DNA from: Sedimentitalea sp041224545
GTDB lineage: Bacteria; Pseudomonadota; Alphaproteobacteria; Rhodobacterales; Rhodobacteraceae
DNA length: 64,000 nucleotides
Reading direction: 5' to 3'
Assembly (NCBI RefSeq): GCF_041224545.1
Contig: NZ_JBGFGP010000108.1
Coordinates: 62,001-126,000, forward strand
The notes beneath the pieces were generated by a model that had not been told where the DNA came from, searched no databases, and saw only the letters and a list, made by a program, of their open reading frames with translations. Positions 16,877 to 25,229 of the stretch are shown here, piece after piece (positions within the stretch are counted from its first letter, which is position 1; every line of letters begins with the position of its first letter). The position numbers and the translations under genes are program-made.

Positions 16877-18256
16877 TCAATGGTGGAACCCGCTGGCTTC
16901 GTCACCACCCAATGGAACCCGGGCGGGATGCTTGTCCAGATGAGCGAGCGCGCGTTTCATATCCGCGATCAGCAGTGCGCAGAGGTCGCGGCTGACGCCG
17001 TTGCGGACGAGAATGCGCTGGATCGCCTGTTCCTCGCAATGCGCGGGCAGGGTATAGGCTGGCACCTGCCATCCCCGCACGCGCAGACGATCGGCCAGAT
17101 CAAACAGGCTGAAGCCGTGGTCGATGCCGTCTTTCAGTTTCCACGACACCGCCGGAATACCCCGGCCACGATCACCGTCGAACACGATCTCGAACGGACC
17201 CATCGCGCTGATCTCATTCGCGAGAAAGCGGGCCGAGTCGTAGCAGGCGCCATGAACCTTGCGGTATCCTTCGCGTCCAAGACGCAGGAAATTGTAGTAT
17301 TGGCAGGCGATCTGACCGCCCGGTCGCGAGAAGTTCAGCGCGATGTCCTTCATGTTTCCACCAAGGTAATTCACCCAGAAAATCATGTTCTCGGGCAGGT
17401 CACGCTCCTCGCGCCACATGACCCAGCCAACCCCGAGCGGCGCCAGCCCGAATTTGTGACCGGACGCATTGATCGAGCGGACGCGCGGCAGGCGAAAGTC
17501 CCATTCCAGATCGGGCGCACAAAACGGAGCGAGAAACCCCCCGCTTGCACCATCGACATGGATCGGTATGTCGAGCCCGGTGTCCTGTTCAAACCGATCC
17601 AGCGCGTCACTGACCGCCTTCACCGGTTCGTATTCGCCGGTAAAGGTCACACCGAGTGTCGGCACGACGCCGATGGTGTTTTCATCGCAATATTTCAGCG
17701 CCTCTTCCGGTGTCATCAGCAAACGGCCGTTTTCCATCGGGATCTCGCGATGTTCGACATCCCAATAGCGGGTGAATTTGTGCCAGCAGACCTGAACCGG
17801 TCCGGTCACGAGGTTGGGTTTGTCGATCGGTTTTCCCTCGGCCTTGCGCCGGGCTTCCCAGCGGCGCTTCATCGCCAGCCCGCCCAGCATCGCGGCCTCG
17901 CTTGACCCGGTGGTTGAACATCCGGTCGGGTTTCCCGCCGGCGCATGCCACAGGTCGGCCAGCATCCGAACGCAACGCGCCTCGATCTCGGCGGTCTGCG
18001 GATACTCGTCCTTGTCGATCATGTTCTTGTCGATGCAGGCATCCATCAGCTTGTGGATTTCCGGCTCTTCCCACGTCTGGCAAAATGTCGCGAGATTCTG
18101 CCGCGAATTCCCGTCCAGCATCAGCTCGTCGCGGATTGCCGCAAATACCCGACCGGGATCATTTTCCGCCGACGGAAATTCCGACTTCGGCAACGTCTGT
18201 GACAGGAGATTTGAACCATAGACTTCGTCATTCCGGTTCTCGGGGTGATCGTTCAT
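16877..18256 (-). CDS. gadB: Glutamate decarboxylase (PLP-dependent)
   Basis: A 459-aa group II decarboxylase. It converts L-glutamate to GABA and CO2 while consuming a proton. The PLP lysine lies in SINASGHKFGLAPLGVGWV; the phosphate-binding GSSEAAMLG and the IHVDGASGGF (Asp-x-Ala) motifs are intact. Length and the N-terminal YGSNLLSQTLPKSEFP match bacterial Gad. The C-terminus has the usual ending rich in basic residues. No GadC antiporter is in the window; the downstream YrhK-like membrane protein is the only partner gene. Confidence 0.94.
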   Translation of the reverse strand: MNDHPENRNDEVYGSNLLSQTLPKSEFPSAENDPGRVFAAIRDELMLDGNSRQNLATFCQTWEEPEIHKLMDACIDKNMIDKDEYPQTAEIEARCVRMLADLWHAPAGNPTGCSTTGSSEAAMLGGLAMKRRWEARRKAEGKPIDKPNLVTGPVQVCWHKFTRYWDVEHREIPMENGRLLMTPEEALKYCDENTIGVVPTLGVTFTGEYEPVKAVSDALDRFEQDTGLDIPIHVDGASGGFLAPFCAPDLEWDFRLPRVRSINASGHKFGLAPLGVGWVMWREERDLPENMIFWVNYLGGNMKDIALNFSRPGGQIACQYYNFLRLGREGYRKVHGACYDSARFLANEISAMGPFEIVFDGDRGRGIPAVSWKLKDGIDHGFSLFDLADRLRVRGWQVPAYTLPAHCEEQAIQRILVRNGVSRDLCALLIADMKRALAHLDKHPARVPLGGDEASGFHH

Positions 18257-18458
18257 TTTGAACTCCGGGTATTATTGCGTGTTTCAGCGGGCCAGCGACA
18301 ATGGCGCATGACCTCCATTACGGTATTGATCACGCGAATTTCGCCCATAGGTATATTCAATTGCACCCAGTTCGTCACGGCTTGTCACGAGCTTGGCTCA
18401 GCATACGAATCCAGCCGATACCAGTCGCGTCGAGGGCGATGGAGAAAGGCTCACATCA

Positions 18459-19490
18459 TCAAACGGCAGGGTCAAACATCTGACAGAGCGGTGCCCGGCC
18501 TCTTTTACGCTGCAACTCATAATGTCCAAGCGGTGTCCAGCCGACCAGCGCGGTTTCTTCGCTGTCGCTGCGAAAGGCGGCGCGCAGGGCCGTTTCAAAC
18601 CCCCGCCGATCCTTCTTGGGCATCGGGGCGAGATCGAGCGTGATCTGTCCACCGAGCCCGCGCAGGCGCAAGGCACGCGGCAGGGCCTTGGCGCAGGCCA
18701 GGTTGGCCTTGATGCCAGCGGCGAGCGACGTGTCGGGACCGGTATTCACATCGACGGCAATCAGCGCGCGTGTCGGCTCGATGAACATGCGGCCACCGCC
18801 TGGCAACGGCTCTGCCGTTCCCCTTGCGAGATCAATCGCGTCAAGCACGCCGTGCGCTGCAAATCCCTCTGACTCGGTGATAATCTCGGCCGAATCGGTC
18901 CAGTCGCGCCAAGCGAGCAGATGCGGACCATCGCCGTCGAGCAGGGTTTCGGCCTCGCTTCCGGTGTCGCGGAGCACATCCTGAGCGAGGCCCGCCATGC
19001 GCGCGATGTCATCGGCGATTTCGTCCTCGTTTGCTCCGGCGCAGGACGACCGCAGAATCAGCCCATAAGACGCGTCGCCGAGCGTGTCATGCGCGATTTC
19101 GAGCAGACGGTCGCGCTCCGCTTCGTCACGAATGCTGCGTGAAAGGTTCAGACCCGGCGCGTCGGGGGTAATGATCGCGTAGCGGCTCTTGAAAAGCAGC
19201 TTCTGCGTCACCGGAATCGCCTTGCCCGGTTCGGCATAGCCCGTCACCTGCACCAGCAGCGACTGCCCCGGCGCGAGCCCCCTGACCTGACGCAGAAAGG
19301 CAGAGCCGTCCGGCGTTGTCAGGAACATGCCACCCTGCCCCTTGACCGGGCGATCCGCGCGGGCGCGATAGATTGTTCCCGGTGCGGGCGCGTCGCTTTC
19401 GATCAGCAGATCGTCAAGCTGTCCGTCGACCATGAGCGCGGCGGCTTCCCGGCCTTCCAGATGGTCCAGAATGATACAACGCCGCTTCAT
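18459..19490 (-). CDS. Ribonuclease E/G family protein (short form)
   Basis: A 343-aa RNase E/G homologue, shorter than E. coli RNase G (about 489 aa). The N-terminal 90 residues hold a degenerate S1-like region. The DNase-I-like catalytic domain shows the metal-binding aspartates in ALIAVDVNTGPD and ITLDLAPMPKKDRR. The Zn-link cysteine pair and the small domain of RNase E are missing. It overlaps maf by 4 bases (ATGA at 19487-19490) and lies in the infA-maf-RNase order seen in Rhodobacterales. A role in rRNA/mRNA processing is expected from the family. Confidence 0.88.
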   Translation of the reverse strand: MKRRCIILDHLEGREAAALMVDGQLDDLLIESDAPAPGTIYRARADRPVKGQGGMFLTTPDGSAFLRQVRGLAPGQSLLVQVTGYAEPGKAIPVTQKLLFKSRYAIITPDAPGLNLSRSIRDEAERDRLLEIAHDTLGDASYGLILRSSCAGANEDEIADDIARMAGLAQDVLRDTGSEAETLLDGDGPHLLAWRDWTDSAEIITESEGFAAHGVLDAIDLARGTAEPLPGGGRMFIEPTRALIAVDVNTGPDTSLAAGIKANLACAKALPRALRLRGLGGQITLDLAPMPKKDRRGFETALRAAFRSDSEETALVGWTPLGHYELQRKRGRAPLCQMFDPAV

Positions 19491-20065
19491 GTCGGATCCG
19501 CACCCCGCATGACGCCCATGCTTTGCAGAAGCCCTGCGGTCTCAGCGAGCGGCAGGCCTACGATCCCTGTGAACGACCCGCTGATCCACGGGATAAAAGC
19601 CCCCGCAGGCCCCTGGATGCCGTATGCGCCGGCCTTGCCTTGCCAATCATTGGTCGCGAGATAGGCATTGAGATCACCATCCGACAGGCGCTTCATTCGC
19701 ACCGTGCTGACCACGTCGGTTTCGCGGATTTCATCACCCCGGCGCACGGCGACCGCGGTGATGACGCGATGCCGTCGGCCGGAAAGGGCCAGCAGAAACT
19801 CGGCCGCCTCACCTGCGTTTGCAGGCTTGCCCAATATGCGACGCCCGAGCGCCACGGTCGTATCGGCACAGAGCACGACATCGTCTGCTTCGGCCGATAC
19901 GGCAGCGACCTTTTCCCGGGCGATACGCGCACAGTAAGGACGAGGCAGCTCGCCCCTGCGCGGGTCTTCGTCGATCTCGGGCGGGCGTATCGCATCCGGT
20001 GTCAACCCAAGCTGCGCCAGCAGGTCCAGCCTCCGGGGGCTGCCCGATCCGAGAATGAACGCCAT
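19487..20065 (-). CDS. maf: Maf-like nucleoside triphosphate pyrophosphatase
   Basis: A 192-aa house-cleaning pyrophosphatase that hydrolyses dTTP/UTP or modified nucleotides. The N-terminal GSGSPRRLDLLAQLGL substrate loop, PPEIDED, and the downstream VLCADTTVALGRRILGKP active-site motif are all intact. A 10-base gap separates it from infA, and its stop overlaps the RNase E/G start, so the three genes form one transcript. The length is normal for the family. Confidence 0.94.
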   Translation of the reverse strand: MAFILGSGSPRRLDLLAQLGLTPDAIRPPEIDEDPRRGELPRPYCARIAREKVAAVSAEADDVVLCADTTVALGRRILGKPANAGEAAEFLLALSGRRHRVITAVAVRRGDEIRETDVVSTVRMKRLSDGDLNAYLATNDWQGKAGAYGIQGPAGAFIPWISGSFTGIVGLPLAETAGLLQSMGVMRGADPT

Positions 20066-20075
20066 TAATCTGGCG

Positions 20076-20294
20076 TTACTTAAAGCGATAGTTGATCCGA
20101 CCCTTGGTCAGATCATAGGGCGTCATCTCGACCTGCACCTTGTCGCCGGCAAGGACACGGATGCGGTTCTTGCGCATCTTTCCCGCCGTATGTGCGATGA
20201 TTTCATGGCCGTTCTCAAGTTCGACCCGAAATGTCGCATTTGGCAGGAGTTCCTTCACGACACCGGGGAATTCGAGGATATCTTCCTTGGCCAT
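20076..20294 (-). CDS. infA: Translation initiation factor IF-1
   Basis: A 72-aa S1/OB-fold protein. MAKEDILEFPGVVKELLPNA and the ending DLTKGRINYRFK are diagnostic for IF-1 and the length is exact. It binds the ribosomal A site with IF-2 and IF-3. It is the first gene of the infA-maf-RNase E/G transcript. Confidence 0.98.
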   Translation of the reverse strand: MAKEDILEFPGVVKELLPNATFRVELENGHEIIAHTAGKMRKNRIRVLAGDKVQVEMTPYDLTKGRINYRFK

Positions 20295-20674
20295 GTTGTC
20301 TCCATAGTGATGGGTCCCGCCAAAAGGCAGGGCGTGCGGCTAGATGATGCTTTTCAAGTGGTTTTTCAAGCGCTCAATCCGGAATGGCGCGGATTTGTGA
20401 CCGAATTGAAACGTGCTTTCGCAAAAAGCCGAGTTCCGTGAGTGGGATTTACCCAACGGAATGCGTCATGCGCGGCGAGATAGGCCGTTGCCTGCGAATC
20501 ATGTCTGTCTTCTCTCGGACATTGCCTGGGGCGCGGACAGTGAGCGTGCCCCTGTCCGATGCGGTCCCTGCTCCGGCCCGTCCTGATCCGTGCCCCTGAA
20601 TCACAAAGCAATCACAAAGCGAGGTTGGCATTTTCCATCGGGTGCGCCACCTTGCCTGAGATCAACCAAAGGAC
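20295..20674. other. Divergent intergenic region infA / mechanosensitive channel
   Basis: 380 bases with no supportable gene. It must contain the infA promoter. A perfect tandem 11-base repeat AATCACAAAGC lies at 20599-20609 and 20610-20620, about 55 bases before the channel gene. I see no clear hairpin or RNA gene. Confidence 0.5.
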
Positions 20675-21988
20675 ATGCCCATGCGCGTTCTGATGCTCTG
20701 CCTTGTCGTGCTGCTTCCCGATCTGCTCGTGGCGCAGACCGATCAACCGAACGGCCCGATCCCGATCGAAAACAGTGCGGCGCAAGACGCCGCCATCGCC
20801 AATCGCATTCGCACCATCTTCGCGGAACTGGATGGTTTCGAAGATGTCACGGTGACGGTCACGTCGGGGATCGTCACCTTGCGCGGAAATACGCTGGACA
20901 GCGACGCCGCCCAACGCCTCACGACGCTGGTCAGTCGCGTTGACGGGGTTGTCGCGATCGAAAATGACATCACCGAGACAACCGATGTCGTCGAACGCCT
21001 GAACCCGGCCCTCCTGCGTTTCAAGGAGCGCCTGCAACAGGCGATCGCCTTCCTGCCCCTGCTGGTGATCGCCATCGGGGTGTTTGCCCTCGTGTTTCTG
21101 GTGGGTATCCTCCTTGCGCGTATGCGACAACCCTGGGACCGGTTGGCGCCAAACGCCTTCATCGCGGATATCTACCGACAGATCGTGCGGCTCGTGTTCG
21201 CTGTGGCAGGGCTCGTGATCGCGCTCGATATCATGGGCGCGGCAGCACTCTTGTCGACGATCCTCGGCGCGGCCGGGATCGTCGGTCTGGCCATCGGTTT
21301 CGCAGTGCGGGACACGGTCGAGAATTTCATCGCATCTATCCTGCTGTCGATACGCCAACCTTTCCGCCCCAACGACACCGTCGAGATCGAGGGCGACATC
21401 GGCAAGGTGATCCGGCTGACCAGCCGCGCGACGATCCTGCTCAGCTTTGACGGCAATCATATCCGCATTCCCAATGCGACCGTGTTCAAGAGCCGGATCG
21501 TGAACTACACGCGCAACGACGAACGCAGATTTCTCTTCGAACTCGGTGTCGCACCCGACACCGATCTGGCGCAGGCCTGTCAACTCGCCCTCGAAACCGT
21601 CAAGTCGCTGCCTTTCGTGCTGGAGACCCCCGCCGCTTCGGTCTGGATCGAGACCGTGGGCGACAGTACGATCATCCTGCAGATCACCGCGTGGATCCTG
21701 CAAAACGATGCCTCCTTCGCGCTCGCCCGCGGAGAAGCGATCCGAAAGACCATGCTGGCCTTCGACGCCGCAGGAATATCGATGCCGGAACCGGGAATGC
21801 GCGTACTGCTCCCGGATACCGGTGGCGATTCGCAGCAGGATCGCCCGCAAAAGGCCGTCACGCTGGCTGACCCCGGGACGCAGGACGTCGCGACGACAGC
21901 CGACAGCGATCTCGACCAAATCGTCACCGAAGAACGCCTTTCCCTGCAAGCCGCCGACCTGCTGACAACCGAAGCGCCCGAAGAATAG
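20675..21988 (+). CDS. BON-domain small-conductance mechanosensitive channel (MscS family)
   Basis: A 437-aa membrane protein. Residues 1-20 are a signal peptide (MRVLMLCLVVLLPDLLVA). A periplasmic BON domain follows (about 38-105; VTVTVTSGIVTLRGNT...VDGVVAIEN). Three TM segments lie at about 118-145, 168-190 and 192-215; the last is the pore helix (AGIVGLAIGFAVRDTVENF). The MscS beta domain (RPNDTVEIEGDIGKVIRLT) and a cytoplasmic vestibule complete the channel. A disordered acidic tail ends the protein. It should release solutes under hypo-osmotic shock; the BON domain may contact the outer membrane or periplasmic partners. Confidence 0.92.
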   Translation: MPMRVLMLCLVVLLPDLLVAQTDQPNGPIPIENSAAQDAAIANRIRTIFAELDGFEDVTVTVTSGIVTLRGNTLDSDAAQRLTTLVSRVDGVVAIENDITETTDVVERLNPALLRFKERLQQAIAFLPLLVIAIGVFALVFLVGILLARMRQPWDRLAPNAFIADIYRQIVRLVFAVAGLVIALDIMGAAALLSTILGAAGIVGLAIGFAVRDTVENFIASILLSIRQPFRPNDTVEIEGDIGKVIRLTSRATILLSFDGNHIRIPNATVFKSRIVNYTRNDERRFLFELGVAPDTDLAQACQLALETVKSLPFVLETPAASVWIETVGDSTIILQITAWILQNDASFALARGEAIRKTMLAFDAAGISMPEPGMRVLLPDTGGDSQQDRPQKAVTLADPGTQDVATTADSDLDQIVTEERLSLQAADLLTTEAPEE

Positions 21989-22051
21989 ATGCATTTTGAC
22001 AAATCGGGTCTTGCACCGCCCGCCTCGGCAGCTTAATTAGCCGCTCACCGT

Positions 22052-22126
22052 TGGGGTGTAGCCAAGTGGTAAGGCAGCGGTTTTTGGTACCGTGTATCGT
22101 AGGTTCGAATCCTACCACCCCAGCCA
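22052..22126 (+). tRNA. trnQ: tRNA-Gln (anticodon UUG)
   Basis: Folds as a complete cloverleaf. Acceptor TGGGGTG (22052-22058) pairs with CACCCCA (22116-22122), discriminator G, and an encoded CCA (22124-22126). The anticodon arm is GCGGT-TTTTGGT-ACCGT with TTG at 22084-22086, and the T arm is GTAGG-TTCGAAT-CCTAC. The anticodon reads CAA/CAG glutamine codons. Confidence 0.97.
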
Positions 22127-22511
22127 ACTTTCCGAACAGCACAGAGAAAAGAGACCATTCGGGCGGATTTCGTGCGTGATGCGTCACACTCCAACAGATC
22201 TTTGACGCATGGCATTCACCACCGGACGCACTACGCGCTTCGCCAGCACAGTTGATGAGTGCATTTGAGATGCGCCCGTCGCGTCGGCCGAATAACGCGC
22301 GCCGAACGGTTCTTCCCGACAGGACGCGTGGGCGCAATACGTTGCGGTTTTGCCCGCTGCGTCCCTCGGCATGTCAATTCAGGGGATTGTCTCAGTGGAA
22401 ACCAGGTAGGACATTGTAATCTTTATGTTCTTCTCATTGCTGCCAGGCTGTCACATATTGGTTTCAAATCCTGACTAGTTACCGCCACAGCAACATACTG
22501 GAGCCAGGAAA
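22127..22511. other. Intergenic region between tRNA-Gln and PhoX-family gene
   Basis: 385 bases without a supportable gene. The last 110 bases are more AT-rich and should hold the promoter of the PhoX-family gene. A single Pho-box-like half site CTGTCAC lies at 22448-22454, but the second half site at the expected 11-base distance is poor, so PhoB control is only a possibility. No tRNA-adjacent integrase or direct repeat was seen. Confidence 0.5.
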
Positions 22512-24392
22512 ATGAACAATTCTGACGCAAGCGCAATGAGCTGGGACGAGTGGGACGAAGCGAACGATCCCCGTCCGGAAGTCACCGAGTTCGACCGCGT
22601 GGTCGAAGCAAGCCTGTCGCGCCGTGGTTTTCTCTCGGGTCTCGTGGCTTTCGGCTCGGGCGCAGCGGCGCTTGGAACCGGGCTGTTGAATGGCACCTCG
22701 GCGCAGGCACAGGACGCAGCGCGCTTTGCCTTCAAACCGGTTCCGATCTCGACCGACGGCACCGTGCATGTCCCCGAGGGCTATACCTGGCAGTCGATGG
22801 TCAGCTGGGGTGACGCGCTGTTCTCGGATGCCGAACCCTTTGACCCGGAAAACGGCGTGACCCACACCTCTGCCACGCGTGTCTTTGGCGAGAACACGGA
22901 TGGCATGGAGCTTTTCCTCGTGGGCAATCGCCAGATCATCGCGGTGAACCACGAATACACCAACAACAAGGTGAACCTGCCCGATACCCATGTGGAGGGC
23001 AAGGCAGGCTCGGCACAGGACGCGCAGCTCCTGCGCAACCTGCAGGGCGTCGCCGTGATCGAGGTGGCAGAGGGAGAAGATGGCTGGGCCGTGGTGGTCG
23101 ACAGCCCTTACAACCGCCGTATCACCCAGGACACCGTGATCAACCTGACCGGACCTGCTGCGGGTTCCGACCTGCTCAAGACGGTGTCCGACCCGCAGGG
23201 CATGACGGCGCGCGGCACCATGAACAACTGTGGCGCGGGCAAGACCCCCTGGGGCACCTATCTGACCTGTGAAGAGAACTTCAACGGTTACTTCGGCTCG
23301 ACCGACGAGACGCTCGAGCGTACCCCCGAGCAGATGCGTTACGGCGTCGGTCTGACGGGCCGTTATGGCTACGAGAATTTCGAAGAGCGTTTTGACATTT
23401 CCAAGGACCCGAACGAACCGAACACGCAGGGCTGGGTTGTCGAGATCGATCCGACCGACCCGGAATCCGTGCCCAACAAGCGTACCGCGCTTGGACGGTT
23501 CAAGCACGAGAACGCCGCCTGCGCGATCGCGCCCGATGGCCGTGTCGCGGTCTATATGGGCGACGACGAGCGCGGAGAGTTCCTGTACAAATACGTATCC
23601 GATGACGTTTACGTTCCGGGTGGTGACACCTCGACCCTGCTCGACAACGGGACCCTCTATGTCGCCAAATTCCTCGAGAACGGTTCGGGGCAATGGTTGC
23701 CGCTGACCCCGGAAACGACGGATATGGCAATGGACGAGATTCTTGTCTTTGCCCGGATCGCCGCTTCCAAGGTTGGCGCAACGACGATGGATCGCCCGGA
23801 ATGGGTTGCCGTCAGCCCGAACGAGGTTGCGGCCTATTGCGCACTCACCAACAACAAGAACCGCGGTATCAAGACCAACGCGGGTGGTGACGAAACGCCG
23901 GTTGGTGGCCCGAACCCGCGTGCCGAGAACCGCTATGGCCAGATCGTGCGCTGGTACCCGGCCAACGAGGATCACACCGATCCGGCCTTTACCTGGGATC
24001 TCTATGTGATGGCGGGTAACCCGGAAAAGCACGATGACGTCTATTCCGGTTCGCGCAACGTCACGGCAGGCAACATGTTCAATTCGCCCGATGGCATGGC
24101 CATCGACTCGACAGGCCTGATCTGGATTCAGACCGATGGCGACTTCAGCAACGAAGGCGACTTCGAGGGCATGGGAAACAACCAGATGCTGGCGGGTGAC
24201 CCGGCAACCGGTGAAATCCAGCGTTTCATGACCGGTCCCTACGGGTCCGAAGTCACCGGGCTCTGCTGGTCGGCGGACAAGCGCACGATGTTTGTCGGGA
24301 TCCAGCATCCCGATGCAGGTTTCCCGGGCGAGGGTTTGCCCCGCTCGACCATCGTGGCAATCAAGCGCAACGACAACGCGCTGGTCGGGTAA
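22512..24392 (+). CDS. PhoX family (DUF839) phosphatase-like protein, Tat-exported
   Basis: A 626-aa protein. A 36-residue acidic leader precedes a Tat signal: twin arginine at 37-38 (SRRGFLSG), a hydrophobic stretch to about 60, and cleavage after AQA near 66. The rest is the six-bladed beta-propeller of the PhoX/DUF839 family: EHTSATRVFGENTDG-like N-terminal region, TPWGTYLTCEENFNGYF, KHENAACAI, DDERGEFLYKY, and RPEWVAVSP. Family members include Ca/Fe-dependent alkaline phosphatases, but many marine homologues are uncharacterised. Folded export fits a metal cofactor. A strong terminator follows at 24458. Confidence 0.87.
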   Translation: MNNSDASAMSWDEWDEANDPRPEVTEFDRVVEASLSRRGFLSGLVAFGSGAAALGTGLLNGTSAQAQDAARFAFKPVPISTDGTVHVPEGYTWQSMVSWGDALFSDAEPFDPENGVTHTSATRVFGENTDGMELFLVGNRQIIAVNHEYTNNKVNLPDTHVEGKAGSAQDAQLLRNLQGVAVIEVAEGEDGWAVVVDSPYNRRITQDTVINLTGPAAGSDLLKTVSDPQGMTARGTMNNCGAGKTPWGTYLTCEENFNGYFGSTDETLERTPEQMRYGVGLTGRYGYENFEERFDISKDPNEPNTQGWVVEIDPTDPESVPNKRTALGRFKHENAACAIAPDGRVAVYMGDDERGEFLYKYVSDDVYVPGGDTSTLLDNGTLYVAKFLENGSGQWLPLTPETTDMAMDEILVFARIAASKVGATTMDRPEWVAVSPNEVAAYCALTNNKNRGIKTNAGGDETPVGGPNPRAENRYGQIVRWYPANEDHTDPAFTWDLYVMAGNPEKHDDVYSGSRNVTAGNMFNSPDGMAIDSTGLIWIQTDGDFSNEGDFEGMGNNQMLAGDPATGEIQRFMTGPYGSEVTGLCWSADKRTMFVGIQHPDAGFPGEGLPRSTIVAIKRNDNALVG

Positions 24393-24457
24393 ACGCATCA
24401 GGCCGGCCCGCCCGCGGGTCTGACCGAACGAACAGGGCGGATTGGTTTTCGCCGGGG

Positions 24458-24488
24458 CCGCCGGAGTTTTCCGGCGGTCTGTTTTTTT
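24458..24488 (+). terminator. Rho-independent terminator after PhoX-family gene
   Basis: Perfect 8-bp stem CCGCCGGA / TCCGGCGG with GTTT loop, then TCTG and seven T residues (24482-24488). It is a textbook intrinsic terminator on the plus strand, 66 bases after the stop. Confidence 0.9.
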
Positions 24489-24512
24489 GCCCGGTCAGCG
24501 AGTATCCGACGC

Positions 24513-24974
24513 TCAGCGCAGGTTGGGAATCGTGCCCGGTGCGGTGGCCGCCGCATCCTGAACCGCGATGTGCAGTGAGCGCGCAATGCGTTCCGCCCGC
24601 TCGATCACATGCGCCGCTCCGTCCGGCGAGCAGACCCGGTTTGCGGTTTCACGAAACAGCATCAGCCAGCGTTCGAAATGCGCCCATGCGACCGGCAGAT
24701 CCGCATGCGCCGGAACCGGCGCGCCGTGGTATTGCCCGGTCATCAGCGCCACGGAAGACCAGAACGCGGTCAGGCGTTCCATATGCGCGGGCCAGTCGGT
24801 GACGCGCGCGGCAAAGATCGGCCCCAGCAGAGGATCGGTTTGTACCCTGGAGTAGAACTCTTCCACAAGAACGGACAGTTGCGCGTTGTCGAGACCGGTT
24901 TCCTCCATCAGGTTCCGGGTCAGATCAGGGCGCACGGAATTGAATGTTGTTCCGTCTGAGTTCCGAAGTTGCAT
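24513..24974 (-). CDS. Group III truncated haemoglobin
   Basis: A 153-aa globin. It has the group III pattern: LVEEFYSRVQTDPLLGPIF (B/C helices with Tyr at B10 region), DWPAHMERLTAFWSSVALMTGQYHG (E helix with Trp) and PAHADLPVAWAHFERWLMLF, where the His of HADLP is the likely proximal haem ligand. Start 24974 is used (AAAGG upstream); a longer frame to 25019 would add 15 unmatched residues. The group binds O2 or NO and is linked to NO/peroxide tolerance or microaerobic life. It diverges from the pyrimidine operon and has no obvious FNR or NsrR box upstream. Confidence 0.88.
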   Translation of the reverse strand: MQLRNSDGTTFNSVRPDLTRNLMEETGLDNAQLSVLVEEFYSRVQTDPLLGPIFAARVTDWPAHMERLTAFWSSVALMTGQYHGAPVPAHADLPVAWAHFERWLMLFRETANRVCSPDGAAHVIERAERIARSLHIAVQDAAATAPGTIPNLR

Positions 24975-25168
24975 TGTTCCGACCTTTATTAATGCCGCCG
25001 CCCGGTTTGTAGCGAACACAATTGGTAAATAAAATACCGATTACTCGCAAAAGACGGTTTGCCGCGCCTCGCCCCGATTGCCCGGACGGCAGGATAGTCC
25101 TTGCGCGTGTGACCTCTGGGCAAGTTTTTCACGGAAAAAACACGCGCGAATTCATGCGCTGCCAAAAT

Positions 25169-25184
25169 TTTACCGTTTGATAAA
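25169..25184. promoter_or_regulatory. Degenerate RutR-type operator upstream of preT
   Basis: TTTACCGTTTGATAAA matches the strong box at 28743 (TTGACCGGTTGGTCAA) at 12 of 16 positions and is embedded in the inverted repeat AATTTTA-N8-TAAAATT (25166-25187). It lies 45 bases before the preT start. Confidence 0.5.
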
Positions 25185-25229
25185 ATTCTGACTTGTGGCA
25201 GGCTCGGTAAAAATGCCCAGGGAGACTCA

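Noticed and set aside
18257..18458. Expected yacG (DNA gyrase inhibitor) gene after the RNase E/G gene
   Set aside because: The four-Cys yacG pattern is often found downstream in related bacteria, but the 202-base gap contains no such frame.
20599..20620. Tandem 11-base repeat AATCACAAAGC as a possible iteron or regulatory repeat
   Set aside because: Only two copies, with no replication gene or palindromy; more likely a chance or recent duplication.
22052..22126. tRNA-Gln 3' end as an integrative-element attachment site
   Set aside because: No integrase and no second copy of the tRNA 3' end were noticed in the window; flanking genes look chromosomal.
22448..22470. Pho box upstream of the PhoX-family gene
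   Set aside because: Only one half site (CTGTCAC) is good; the second at the 11-base spacing does not match, so no operator is annotated.
22479..24398. Long minus-strand open frame (639 codons) opposite the PhoX-family gene
   Set aside because: It mirrors the plus-strand gene codon by codon, has no recognisable motif, and the plus strand has a Tat signal, conserved propeller motifs and a terminator. It is a GC-rich antisense shadow.
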